Positions 17,063-25,532 of a stretch of DNA of 55,019 nucleotides are shown here, piece after piece; the first letter of the stretch is position 1; each line of letters begins with the position of its first letter. The position numbers and the translations under genes are program-made. Below the pieces are notes generated by a model. That model was given only the letters and a program-made list of their open reading frames with translations. It did not search any database and had not been told where the DNA came from. Source of the stretch: Ascoidea tarda (nom. inval.) (taxonomy: Eukaryota > Ascomycota > Saccharomycetes > Ascoideales > Ascoideaceae); NCBI GenBank assembly GCA_030560485.1, contig JAKTTS010000040.1, positions 1 through 55,019 of the forward strand, given 5' to 3'.

Positions 17063-18418
17063 ATGGCCAAAGCAAAGATCAATAAACCACGAACATACAC
17101 TATTGTGGTCAAACTTGGAAGTTCGTCAATTGTCGATGAGGTTACCAGAGAACCAAGGATTGCCAACATGTCTCGTATTGTCGAGACTTTGGTGAAACTT
17201 CGAAGACAGGGCCATCGAATTGTGATTGTTTCTTCTGGCGCCATTGCTGTAGGTCTTAAAAGAGTTGGTTTGACCTCAAAACCCAAAAAGTTATCGAAAG
17301 TTCAAGCTTTAGCCTCCATTGGCCAAGGCAGACTAATTGCCCTATGGGATGACTTATTTACTCATTTAAATCAAACAATTGCTCAAATATTATTAACAAG
17401 AAATGATATAATTGACTGGACCCAATTTCAAAATGCTAAAAACACTATGAATGAACTACTTGATATGGACGTTATTCCTATTGTTAATGAAAACGATACC
17501 CTATCTGTGCAAGAAATTCGTTTTGGTGATAACGACACATTGTCTGCGATAACTGCAGGAATGATTAATGCTGATTATCTATTTTTATTAACCGATGTTG
17601 AGTGTCTTTATACTGATAACCCAAGAACAAACCCAAACGCAAAACCAATTTTGTTAGTTGATGATATATCTTCTTTAAATGTTGACACATCAAGTGGATC
17701 TGGTTCTGGGATTGGAACAGGGGGAATGACAACGAAATTAATCGCAGCAGAATTGGCAATGAGTGCTGGGGTAACAACAATTATTAATAAAAGCACAACA
17801 CCTGAAAACATAATGAAAATTGTTAAACATATTCAATCTGAGTCATTGAAGACTGATGTTGAAAATCACGATACCCACAAGAACCATCATGAAACTCATC
17901 AAGAGAATGAACATCATCATGACAATGGACATCATCCTGAGAATGAAAGTGATTCTGACATCGATCATCAAATATTAGCTGTGTTACAAAACTTAAAGGT
18001 CAATGATGTTCCCTTGCACACCAGATTTATAGGTGACAGCCAGAAAGTTAAAGATAAACAATTCTGGTTATTGCATGGTTTGAAATCATATGGATCAATA
18101 ATTATTGATATCGGTGCTTATAGCGCATTAACCAGAAAAAACAAAGCTGGCTTGCTACCCGTAGGAGTAATTGATATTGAAGGAACATTTCATGAAGCTC
18201 AATGTGTCACATTAAAGTTAGGTGAAAGAGATAAAAAAACCGGCAAACTAGATTTGAGTAAAAAGCTAGTTGAAGTTGGTAAGGCAAGAGTGAATTACAC
18301 ATCTTCTGAAATATCTAAAATCAAAGGATTACAGAGTAATGAGATAGAGAAGGTTTTAGGATATGCAGATTCAGAATATATTGCACATAGGGAGAATCTA
18401 GCATTTCCTCATCATTAA
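17063..18418 (+). CDS. PRO1: Glutamate 5-kinase (first step of proline synthesis) with C-terminal PUA domain
   Basis: Phosphorylates L-glutamate to gamma-glutamyl phosphate in the cytosol. The 451-residue protein starts at the ATG at 17063 ([20 protein letters not shown]). The amino-acid-kinase domain shows [66 protein letters not shown] and the catalytic glycine segment [18 protein letters not shown] domain occupies about 335-451 ([46 protein letters not shown]). Between them sits an unusual His-rich insert at about 263-300 ([19 protein letters not shown], then NGHHPENES). I saw no in-frame CTG codon. It converges with PIH1. Confidence 0.96.
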   Translation: MAKAKINKPRTYTIVVKLGSSSIVDEVTREPRIANMSRIVETLVKLRRQGHRIVIVSSGAIAVGLKRVGLTSKPKKLSKVQALASIGQGRLIALWDDLFTHLNQTIAQILLTRNDIIDWTQFQNAKNTMNELLDMDVIPIVNENDTLSVQEIRFGDNDTLSAITAGMINADYLFLLTDVECLYTDNPRTNPNAKPILLVDDISSLNVDTSSGSGSGIGTGGMTTKLIAAELAMSAGVTTIINKSTTPENIMKIVKHIQSESLKTDVENHDTHKNHHETHQENEHHHDNGHHPENESDSDIDHQILAVLQNLKVNDVPLHTRFIGDSQKVKDKQFWLLHGLKSYGSIIIDIGAYSALTRKNKAGLLPVGVIDIEGTFHEAQCVTLKLGERDKKTGKLDLSKKLVEVGKARVNYTSSEISKIKGLQSNEIEKVLGYADSEYIAHRENLAFPHH

Positions 18419-18572
18419 GTCGAGTGTGACAAAAAGTTGAAAATCAACTTGAGAACTAGAACTAGAATATTAATTAGAATTAGAATTGCAAATAGTTTTA
18501 TTAACAGCATTAAAAGTAGCATTAGCATTATAAATATAATTAGAAGAAAACAAAAACAAAAATTCTTGTGGA

Positions 18573-19694
18573 TTATCTAATAAAAATCATTAACTTATTT
18601 GTGTCTTTACAAAAGAATGACTCAAACAATAGTTTCTTATTGTTTTGAAATAGATACAGTGGCAATAGAATATCAAAACTATTGTTCAATGAAATCGACT
18701 GCTTTGACTTATTATAAGATAATTTATTAAAATTTTGATTTTTAGTATCAGTATCAGCTCTTGCCAACCCTTGGAATTGAACTTCAATTAGTAGCTCATA
18801 ATTGCTATCCCTTTTTTTTAAGTTTATGTAGTTTAATTGATAATTTTTGGGGATATTCTTTTGAATTGATGTTGTAGATATTTCTGATATGAGTGTGTTT
18901 TTAGGTTTCTTATTTTGGGATATGAATTTTGACTTTTCGTTCGAATCAATCTCTTGTATTAAATTTTTTTTTATTAACGGTTTGGTCAATAAACCTGCTT
19001 CTGATTCTTTGAGATAGTTGCTGCTGTGATCATTTGAAGACTTTAGATCATTAATTTCACTTACCATCAACAAGTGTTCGTTTTCTTTGATATAATTATT
19101 TAATTTTTTTTTTTCGTTTATCAAGTCAAAATTCTTATTGTCAAATAGACTTTGTTTCTCGATTGTAATATGATTTGAGTGTGGATCTCCCTTGTATGTC
19201 ATTTTAGGAAATTTCAAATTGTTTCTCTTTATTTTAATATTTTGAGAATGAAATTTCAATTCAATTGAATCAATACACCAGTCTATTAAAATACCCTTTA
19301 ATGACTCATTTATCAAAATCCAATAGAAGCATTTGTTGTTAATTAAACAGTCTACTACATAGGAGAGGTTATTTTTCTTGTCTTTTACCTGAAATAGTTT
19401 TGGAGATAAAAGAATTGGGATCTCCCACTCGTTATTTAAAATAGCTGGAAAGACCTTTTGTGGTATAAACTCATTTTCAAACATATTTGGCAAAGGAATC
19501 TCTTTGTTTTTGGCGATATTAATGAAAAGTTTGGTATTGTAAGGAATCTCATTGGACGATTCAATGAACGTCTTGACAACAAAACCTGGAGAAGGCGTTA
19601 GATCGAGTAGTTCCGTTGAAGAGTCGCCTGCTGAGCCAGCATCAGTTAGCCTTACTGAATCCTTTTCAGATTCACTACAATTCTTCGGAATCAT
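18573..19694 (-). CDS. PIH1: PIH1-domain protein of the R2TP chaperone complex
   Basis: A 373-residue Pih1/Nop17 homologue. With Rvb1/2 and Tah1 it forms R2TP, an Hsp90 co-chaperone for box C/D snoRNP, PIKK and polymerase assembly. The N-terminal PIH domain is visible: TPSPGFVVKTFIES, KLFINIAKNKEIPLP, EWEIPILLSPKLFQVKDKK, SYVVDCLINNKCFYW, LIDWCIDSIELKF. The middle third is Asn/Lys-rich. The C-terminal ~90 residues (YELLIEVQFQGLA, SFDILLPLYLF, KKLLFESFFCKDTNKLMIFI) fit the family's CS-like beta-sandwich. Length is close to the 344-residue S. cerevisiae protein. The ATG at 19694 is the first in frame. A tRNA-Glu gene sits about 120 bp upstream. Confidence 0.82.
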   Translation of the reverse strand: MIPKNCSESEKDSVRLTDAGSAGDSSTELLDLTPSPGFVVKTFIESSNEIPYNTKLFINIAKNKEIPLPNMFENEFIPQKVFPAILNNEWEIPILLSPKLFQVKDKKNNLSYVVDCLINNKCFYWILINESLKGILIDWCIDSIELKFHSQNIKIKRNNLKFPKMTYKGDPHSNHITIEKQSLFDNKNFDLINEKKKLNNYIKENEHLLMVSEINDLKSSNDHSSNYLKESEAGLLTKPLIKKNLIQEIDSNEKSKFISQNKKPKNTLISEISTTSIQKNIPKNYQLNYINLKKRDSNYELLIEVQFQGLARADTDTKNQNFNKLSYNKSKQSISLNNSFDILLPLYLFQNNKKLLFESFFCKDTNKLMIFIR

Positions 19695-19814
19695 TATTTG
19701 AAGTAAGAAATAGAATTCAACCCAAAAACTAATTGATGCAGCAAAAGGGAAATGATTGAAAAAACCAAAAAAAATAAATATTTAAAAAAGAATTTGAAAG
19801 AAAAAAAAATGTAA

Positions 19815-19886
19815 TTCCGATACCGGGAATCGAACCCGGGTCTGCACGGTGAAAGCGTGCCATGATAGCCATTACACTATATCGGA
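19815..19886 (-). tRNA. tRNA-Glu(UUC): tRNA-Glu (anticodon UUC)
   Basis: On the minus strand a 72-nt cloverleaf begins TCCGATATAGTGTAATGGC and ends TATCGGA plus discriminator A. The acceptor stem TCCGATA/TATCGGA is perfectly paired. The anticodon arm CACGC-TTTCACC-GTG has anticodon TTC. The T arm CCGGGTTCGATTCCCGG holds the B box. It closely resembles yeast tRNA-Glu, needs no intron, and CCA is not encoded. Confidence 0.97.
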
Positions 19887-20208
19887 TAAAAGACAGTGCC
19901 TTAAATCATTAATACTTTATCAAGAGAGTAGTTAAGAATTAGGTGATGGCTATAAATGATTATTTATTGGGCATTACGTAGACTTTATAATCCTAGGATC
20001 AGTCATTACATATTTCAATGCCCACTTAACATTGAAGGGAGAATCAAAGCACAAATTCCCACAGTGTCAACTGGTTTTGTTGGCACTGCAATCATACACA
20101 ATTATCTAGGAACAAAAGAGGGTCTACAGAAACTATATGTTTTGTTACCCACGCATGGCAATTTATAAACAAAACACGATATAAAATCCATTTCATATTC
20201 TAATTTAT

Positions 20209-20353
20209 TCGTCTTTGATATGAGTTTTGTTTCCTCTAGGGTTTTCTCACATCCATGGTAAAATCACAGGGACAGTTTTCGTAGTTTTATATACCGACTA
20301 ATAAACAACACAGTGCAAGATCCCCAATACGTGTGTTCTTAGCAGTTATTTTT
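20209..20353. repeat. 145-bp dispersed direct repeat, copy A
   Basis: Nearly identical to 25668-25812 in the same orientation: by eye three substitutions in 145 bases (C/T, A/G and C/A). It begins TCGTC(T/C)TTGAT and ends CTTAGCAGTTATTTTT, followed by an A-rich tail. There is no open frame of note. Its identity is unknown; candidates are a short non-autonomous element, a solo LTR fragment, or a small RNA gene ending in a T-run. Confidence 0.9.
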
Positions 20354-20599
20354 TAAAAACAAAACAAACAAACTTAGACTTGGTTTTCAAGTAATGGGCT
20401 CCAAAAAAAATACAACTAGAAAGTGAGAAAGTGGTGGTACTGGAGAACGTGGACTCTGAAAGTTGAAATCATCATGAAAATGAAAGAATAATTTGTTATA
20501 CATTAAGCAATAATTTATAGTTACTAGATAGGTCTACGAGTCCCACGCGGCTGGCTCGCGGTCACAGAATAATAATCATAATGAAAGAATAATCATGAG

Positions 20600-20617
20600 A
20601 GCCCTATGACTAGGGCT
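20600..20617. other. Perfect hairpin AGCCCTA-TGAC-TAGGGCT
   Basis: A seven-base-pair stem with a TGAC tetraloop in otherwise AT-rich intergenic DNA. It could belong to a small structured RNA or be a chance palindrome. Confidence 0.4.
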
Positions 20618-20996
20618 TTGGTTGTGAAATTAAAGTTGTCTTACAAAAGTGCTGTTTAATAAGGTAATTAATCTGATCAAATTGTGTATTTGCTAAAAAG
20701 TAAAAGCGAAGGTAGAAAAAGAAAAAATAAGAGATTGATAAAAATATAAATCAATAAAGAAAGAGGAAGAACAGGTGAAAATAAACAAGCAAAAAATAAA
20801 ACCAAAACTCATCGAAACAACACCTCTCAAACATTAACACTTTTTTAATAAATAAACGGTAAAACCGGTCATGAATTCAACATCACGAGTAGTAGTAACA
20901 ATTTAGTATTACAAAGATGGTTTGTTTTTGAGCATCGTTTGAGGTGTAACTGGTTTTGTATTCCAATTATTTAGTTTCTTCAAAGCTAAGGATGAC

Positions 20997-21089
20997 TTAA
21001 GCAATGACACAGATATTTGGATAGTATGTTCCTGGTGGAGAATCATTGTCTTTGTTTTCTGATTTGGAGCTGTTGTGAGAAGGTTGCAT
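20997..21089 (-). CDS. MFA1: a-factor-type lipopeptide mating pheromone precursor (30 aa)
   Basis: A 30-residue precursor beginning MQPSHNSSKSEN and ending CVIA. S. cerevisiae MFA1/MFA2 precursors also begin MQPS and end CVIA, a CaaX box for farnesylation, aaX cleavage and carboxymethylation. The last pro-region residues are N-K-D-N, matching the K-K-D-N that precedes mature a-factor. Cleavage there would leave DSPPGTYYPNIC, exactly 12 residues with the prenyl Cys last, the same length as S. cerevisiae a-factor (YIIKGVFWDPAC), while the core sequence is different. Three independent features (start, cleavage context, CaaX) therefore agree. Export would be by a Ste6-type transporter. A TATA box lies about 110 bp upstream. 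Confidence 0.88.
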   Translation of the reverse strand: MQPSHNSSKSENKDNDSPPGTYYPNICVIA

Positions 21090-21198
21090 GTTTAAGAGTG
21101 AATTGACTATTGTTTAAGAGTTATTTGAAAATACTATGATTGTGGAATTGTAGATAGTATGAGAGAGAGTGGACCAAAATATGGACCAAAAGTGCCTC

Positions 21199-21206
21199 TA
21201 TTTATA
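21199..21206 (-). promoter_or_regulatory. TATA box of the pheromone gene
   Basis: TATAAATA on the minus strand, about 110 bp upstream of the MFA start codon, in the expected position for a strongly expressed yeast gene. Confidence 0.6.
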
Positions 21207-21427
21207 TCATTTTATGAGAAGAGAGATTCAGTTGTAGTTTGCAATCATTTGTTTCGGTTTTTTGATCTTTATTGAGTGAGTAGTAATATTTTGAAATGAA
21301 AACAAGACAAACTAAACCTGAAGTTTCATTTCATATGATTTTTTTCTTTTTGTTAAATATTTTTGAAACAATCTGTAATAAATCCCTTACTCAATTCAAA
21401 TCCGGTTTTATACTTCAACTCACACTT

Positions 21428-21438
21428 TCCTAATTCGG
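21428..21438. promoter_or_regulatory. Mcm1-like P-box upstream of the pheromone gene
   Basis: TCCTAATTCGG fits the Mcm1 consensus DCCYWWWNNRG and is embedded in TTTCCTAATTCGGCC, about 340 bp upstream of the MFA start. Mcm1 governs a-specific genes in yeasts. The match is a single consensus hit, and I could not identify flanking alpha2 half-sites. Confidence 0.4.
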
Positions 21439-21799
21439 CCATTTCAATGGAAGAGGATTAAATCAAAAACAATCGCATTTTTGGAGTACTTCGCTTTTTG
21501 ATAACGATATAAAACACAATTGGGGTTTATGATGGCAGTTGAAAGATAAGAGTGGTAAAAAAATGAATTACAAATTATGGCTAAATGCCAATTGGGAAAA
21601 AAAAAACAAGACTGACTTGCTCAAAAAGGACGTCTCAATTAATTAATTTTCACAAGTCTAATTAGTGGATTTGCAAGATATTGAGGATTTTTAGAAATGA
21701 CAAGAATGTTAATTAATTTAATAAAAAGGATACTAGGCAAGATCACTTTATTGGAGTGAAAAGTATTTCAACTATTAAATGAAGGTTATTTTGAGGCTG

Positions 21800-22576
21800 T
21801 TAGTCATTTAATAAATCTTTTTGACCATAAAGATCAGAGATTATCGCTAAAGCCATATCATAAGTCATTAATGTATCAATATCAAAATCTTCAAGGGATG
21901 AAAAACTTTTTAGTCGAAGGGATTTAATTTTCTTACCCAACTCTCTTAGCTCGTTCAAGTCGTTGTAAGCCAAAATTTCAGGTAATCTCAAAAGAATTGA
22001 TATAACCCAGATATTCAAGTGGCCTTTATTTTTTTTGGATATAAATTTTTTATAGTATGTGATTAAAGTAATGAATTCAGTGAATGATAAAATAGAAATT
22101 ATATATGGTGTTGGAGCAGTGCTGATAAGAAAAGATCTCCATTGGGTAAAGTTAGTGGGTATATCGATTTCAGTACCGAGTTGGTGGTTGGATTGATGGT
22201 TTTCTAGATAATAGATTAGTTCTCTTTTATCGTCTTGGAATTTCTTCAAAACCTTGGTTTTCCATTGTTTATAATTGGAAGAGGTAATGAGTAGCGTTAA
22301 AGGGTTATCTTGGGGAGTTTGTTGGAAGTAATTGTTGATACCCTTTTTCAAGTTATCATCTAGAGTGGAGTCATTATCATTAGCAATGGGGTTTGCTTTG
22401 GGGTTTTTTTTGTCAGAAAGCAGATTTTTATTGTGGGTATTTGATTTAACAAAATAGACTTGAGAGCCACAGTCACTTTCTATTCTAACAGAAGATAAAT
22501 ATGAGGAGACGTCGGTTGGGTTTTGTTCATATTTTCCGGTGAAAGTAAAAGGCAATACACCCTTAGATTGATCCAT
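21800..22576 (-). CDS. BRR1: Gemin2/Brr1-family snRNP biogenesis protein
   Basis: A 258-residue protein from the ATG at 22576 (MDQSKGVLPFTF). Gemin2/SIP1/Brr1 features are seen: an early YLSSVRIES helix (the family's YL..VR.EA), a central basic segment QWKTKVLKKFQDDKREL, LNIWVISILLRLPEILAY followed by LNELRELGKKIKSLR, and the signature C-terminus MALAIISDLYGQKDL, matching the family ending with (F/Y)GQ(R/K)DL. Gemin2 holds the Sm ring during snRNP assembly; yeast Brr1 acts in snRNA biogenesis. An upstream in-frame extension exists but lacks an ATG. It shares a divergent promoter with RPC31. Confidence 0.78.
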   Translation of the reverse strand: MDQSKGVLPFTFTGKYEQNPTDVSSYLSSVRIESDCGSQVYFVKSNTHNKNLLSDKKNPKANPIANDNDSTLDDNLKKGINNYFQQTPQDNPLTLLITSSNYKQWKTKVLKKFQDDKRELIYYLENHQSNHQLGTEIDIPTNFTQWRSFLISTAPTPYIISILSFTEFITLITYYKKFISKKNKGHLNIWVISILLRLPEILAYNDLNELRELGKKIKSLRLKSFSSLEDFDIDTLMTYDMALAIISDLYGQKDLLND

Positions 22577-23100
22577 TGAACGTAAAGTTGGTTGATTGAG
22601 TGTAAATGTGTGGATATGACTTCTAGCCCCAAGCAATGTGTATTGAAGATGTATTTTATCACTACAGCTGAAGATAAAAGAAGACAAAGAGGATATTTAA
22701 TGGAGTTGGTTCAAGTTGTAGATTGTTAACAGCAGTAGAAATCAGTGATTGGGAATTATGAGGGTGTTTGAGGTCAAGCAGTCCAGTATATAAAAAGCAG
22801 TAGAAAACAGTCTATGTATCCAGTAATATTCTGCACTTTTGGTAGTAATTGTAAGGGATAAGTAAAGACAGGAAATGGAATATATCAATCCAAAAGTTGA
22901 CTGAAACATTTGAGGGAGATTAGCGGATTTTTCTTTTTCAGTTTTCCTATGATATTTTTCAGGATTTTTCTTTCTCCTGTGACATTTCCAAGTTTTAGAG
23001 AACTGCCTGGGTGGGTTGGAAAGAAAGTGATTCGAAGAGGCAAGAACAGCAGTACAAACCAAGGGAATTGAGAATTGAGAAGTGAGGAGTGAGAAGAGAT
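22577..23100. other. Divergent BRR1-RPC31 promoter region
   Basis: A 524-bp region between two divergently transcribed RNA-biogenesis genes. Minus-strand frames that cross it continue antisense into RPC31 and show no domain. The bases just before RPC31 are purine-rich (GAGAATTGAGAAGTGAGG), a common yeast leader. Confidence 0.5.
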
Positions 23101-23853
23101 ATGAGTGGCAGAAAGTTTGGAAGAAATGGGTTGTCTTTGCCATTTGGACTTGACTTTGACTTTCATGCAATTCGAGTTGGAGAAGTGAGCAAAGAGTTTG
23201 TGATTCCTGTAAATGGGCCCTTAAATGGGATTGACAGAGAGATAGCAGAGCAGTTCACGAAATTTTTAGAGATGATGAAAGATGGTCCATTTTACTCCGG
23301 GCAGATCAGCAGCAGTGGCAGCAAAGAAGCATTGAATGAGGAGGAGCAACAAGGGTTCAGAGATGGGATCAAACGATATTCAGACAAGTACTTGAAAAAG
23401 AGAAAAATCAGCAAAAGCATCGAGGACTTTCCATACAATTATGATTTCTTTCCCAGCGAGTTGTACAGCATCATGGGCAGTGAAGGAAAGATGATTTCGC
23501 TCACACACTACAATACAAATAACAAGCGAATAAAAAAAGACGCAAAATCCACAGATAGTACTCTCTCCAAAGGAACTGAAGAGGCCAACACCAGTGGTGT
23601 GCCCAACGAGGATATCGATGACGAGATCCAGGCGATGAACATATTGGAGCAAATCAAGAACATGGTGGAGGAAGACGACGCCATTGATATCAACAAAGTG
23701 ACTAGGATGAATGCAGAACATGAAGAAGACGACGACGAGGACTACGACGATGGGTTTGAGGAGGACGACGACAACGACTACAATGCTGAGAAGTACTTCG
23801 ATGGGGGAGAAGAGGAAAACGATGATGGCGACGACGACGAGGCAGCTTTCTAG
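23101..23853 (+). CDS. RPC31: RNA polymerase III subunit C31 (Rpc7)
   Basis: A 250-residue homologue of Rpc31, part of the C82/C34/C31 initiation subcomplex that recruits TFIIIB. The start MSGRKFGRNGLSLPFGLDFD is the family N-terminus with its SLPFGL motif. IPVNGPLNGIDRE, KDGPFYSGQ, FRDGIKRYSDKYLKKRKISK, and IEDFPYNYDFFPSELYSIMG are near-diagnostic. The C-terminal ~60 residues are highly acidic and include DDDNDYNAEKYFDGGEEEND, ending DEAAF exactly as in S. cerevisiae. The ATG at 23101 is the first valid start. It is transcribed divergently from BRR1, with ARG1 downstream on the same strand. Confidence 0.97.
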   Translation: MSGRKFGRNGLSLPFGLDFDFHAIRVGEVSKEFVIPVNGPLNGIDREIAEQFTKFLEMMKDGPFYSGQISSSGSKEALNEEEQQGFRDGIKRYSDKYLKKRKISKSIEDFPYNYDFFPSELYSIMGSEGKMISLTHYNTNNKRIKKDAKSTDSTLSKGTEEANTSGVPNEDIDDEIQAMNILEQIKNMVEEDDAIDINKVTRMNAEHEEDDDEDYDDGFEEDDDNDYNAEKYFDGGEEENDDGDDDEAAF

Positions 23854-24077
23854 CGATTTATAAATGGAAAAGAACCAAAGGATAGATAGAATAAAATGAA
23901 TAAAGACGTAAAAATATGAGCAGAGTAGATCCACTTTTGACTGAGCCACGGCCAATCAGTGAACCAGCCACATCAACAGGCGGTGCTTATCTGGAGGTTC
24001 ACGGGGTGGTGTCTTTTCGGAGCACTTCTCGCACCAAAATTCACCGTTGGTGCCTCACGCTCCACCCCAGCCGATCG

Positions 24078-24084
24078 TGACTCA
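24078..24084. promoter_or_regulatory. Gcn4-type site TGACTCA in the ARG1 promoter
   Basis: A perfect TGACTCA 192 bp upstream of the ARG1 start. Gcn4 activates ARG1 and other amino-acid genes through this motif in S. cerevisiae, so general amino-acid control is the likely regulation. Confidence 0.75.
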
Positions 24085-24151
24085 TTGAAAATTTCCAAAA
24101 TTCGAGATTTTTCTCTTCAAATTTCGCTCTTCAAAAGCTTTGGCAAAAAAA

Positions 24152-24159
24152 TATAAATA
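24152..24159 (+). promoter_or_regulatory. TATA box of ARG1
   Basis: TATAAATA lies about 117 bp upstream of the ARG1 ATG and about 70 bp downstream of the Gcn4-type site, a normal spacing for a regulated yeast promoter. Confidence 0.7.
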
Positions 24160-24275
24160 CTTCCTGAAATTTTGTGGGTTTTTCTTGTTGCTTGTTTCTA
24201 ATATTTCAACTCCAGCACTCCATTGATACTGGCTTCAACTAATTGATTCTTGCACAATCCCATCTCTTTCTCACC

Positions 24276-25532
24276 ATGTCTAAAGGAAAAGTCTGTCTTG
24301 CCTACTCTGGAGGTTTGGATACCTCTGTTATATTGGCCTGGCTATTGGAGCAAGGCTACGAAGTCATTGCCTTCATGGCCAACATTGGCCAGGAAGAAGA
24401 CTTCGAGGCTGCCAGGGCCAAAGCCTTGAAAATCGGTGCTTCCAAGTACGTCTTGGTCGATGTCAGAAAGGAATTCATTGAAAAAATCTTGTATCCTGCT
24501 ATTCAAGTTAATGGAATCTACGAAAATGTTTATCTTTTGGGTACCTCTTTAGCTAGACCTGTTATTGCAAAGGCCCAAATGCAAGTGGCTAAACAAGAAA
24601 ACTGTTTTGCTGTCAGTCATGGTTGCACTGGTAAGGGAAACGATCAAGTCAGATTCGAATTGTCCTTCTATGCTTTAAACCCCGATGTTAAAGTTATTGC
24701 TCCATGGAGAGACCCAGAGTTCATCAAAAGATTCTCTGGTAGAAAAGATTTGCTAAATTATGCCGCAGAGAAAAACATTCACGTCGAACAAACTGCTGCC
24801 AAACCATGGTCAACTGATGAGAATTTGGCTCATATCTCATTCGAAGCTGGTATATTAGAAGACCCAAACACAACTCCTCCCAAGGACATGTGGAAGCTAA
24901 CGGTTGATCCTGTAGATGCTCCTGATGTTCCTGAAGACATTCAAATCCACTATAAACAAGGTGTACCTGAAAAGTTAGTCTACACTGAAAACAATTCAAC
25001 CGTCGAAGTCACTGATCCCGTTGATCTCTTTATCACTGCCAACAGATTGGCCAGAAGAAATGGTGTTGGAAGAATTGACATTGTGGAGAACAGATTCATT
25101 GGAATCAAATCAAGAGGCTGCTACGAAACCCCAGGTTTGACTATCTTAAGATCTGCTCATATCGATTTGGAAGGTTTAACTTTAGACAGAGAAGTTAGAT
25201 CTATTAGAGATCTCTTTGTCACTCCAACTTACTCCAAATTATTATACAATGGAATGTACTTTACTCCAGAGTTTGAATATGTCAAATCAATGATTGCCCC
25301 CTCTCAGGTAACTGTTAATGGTGTTGTAAAGGCTTCATTGTACAAAGGCTCTTTCATAGTCAGAGGCAGATACTCTGGGACCGAAAAATTATATGATGAA
25401 ACTGAATCATCAATGGATGAACTAACTGGCTTCTCTCCTCAAGATGCAACTGGTTTCATTGCTGTTCAATCCATTAGAATCAAAAAATACGGCGAATCCA
25501 AAAAAGAAAAGGGAATTGATTTAGACTTATAA
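24276..25532 (+). CDS. ARG1: Argininosuccinate synthase
   Basis: Condenses citrulline and aspartate with ATP to argininosuccinate in arginine synthesis. It is full length at 418 residues (S. cerevisiae Arg1 420). The N-terminal P-loop is VCLAYSGGLDTSVILAWL, followed by FMANIGQEEDFEAAR, LLGTSLARPVIAKAQ, AVSHGCTGKGNDQVRFE, APWRDPEF, GVGRIDIVENRFIGIKSRG, YETPG and RSAHIDLEGLTLDRE. All these are family hallmarks. The ATG at 24276 (MSKGKVCLAYSGG) was chosen because the upstream frame does not resemble the family. No in-frame CTG codon was seen. Repeat copy B begins 136 bp after the stop. Confidence 0.99.
   Translation: MSKGKVCLAYSGGLDTSVILAWLLEQGYEVIAFMANIGQEEDFEAARAKALKIGASKYVLVDVRKEFIEKILYPAIQVNGIYENVYLLGTSLARPVIAKAQMQVAKQENCFAVSHGCTGKGNDQVRFELSFYALNPDVKVIAPWRDPEFIKRFSGRKDLLNYAAEKNIHVEQTAAKPWSTDENLAHISFEAGILEDPNTTPPKDMWKLTVDPVDAPDVPEDIQIHYKQGVPEKLVYTENNSTVEVTDPVDLFITANRLARRNGVGRIDIVENRFIGIKSRGCYETPGLTILRSAHIDLEGLTLDREVRSIRDLFVTPTYSKLLYNGMYFTPEFEYVKSMIAPSQVTVNGVVKASLYKGSFIVRGRYSGTEKLYDETESSMDELTGFSPQDATGFIAVQSIRIKKYGESKKEKGIDLDL

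Larger units (their letters stand above)
19887..20996. other. Intergenic region with repeat copy A, a hairpin and an unrecognised 70-codon frame
   Basis: It lies between the tRNA and the pheromone gene. A plus-strand frame of 70 codons with ATG at 19956 (MIIYWALRRLYNPRISHYIF...) has no recognisable family and is treated as doubtful. Repeat copy A is at 20209-20353. A GC-rich patch lies at 20530-20566, and a perfect 7-bp hairpin at 20600-20617. A 14-base string (AATGAAAGAATAAT) occurs twice near 20479 and 20580. Confidence 0.5.
21090..21799. other. Pheromone gene promoter / BRR1 3' flank
   Basis: A 710-bp AT-rich region holding the TATA box and Mcm1-like site listed separately. No other gene was recognised on either strand. 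Confidence 0.5.
23854..24275. other. ARG1 promoter region
   Basis: A 422-bp gap between co-oriented genes. It has a GC-richer block at about 23940-24075, the Gcn4-type site and TATA element listed separately, then a T-rich, pyrimidine leader into ARG1. Confidence 0.6.

Noticed and set aside
19956-20168. 70-codon plus-strand frame next to tRNA-Glu
   Set aside because: ATG-initiated, but no family, and it sits in a tRNA-flanking region where decayed insertions are common.
20209-20353. The 145-bp repeat as a solo LTR of the copia family on the right
   Set aside because: It shares none of the TGTTGAAACGTGAAC head or ATTATCACGC block, and shared sequence extends past any TG...CA boundary.
22742-23955. 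Long antisense frames opposite RPC31 (up to 191 codons)
   Set aside because: Val/Leu/Phe-rich mirror of the acidic Asp/Glu codons of RPC31.
24724-24999. Antisense 91-codon frame inside ARG1
   Set aside because: Shadow of a strongly conserved enzyme gene.
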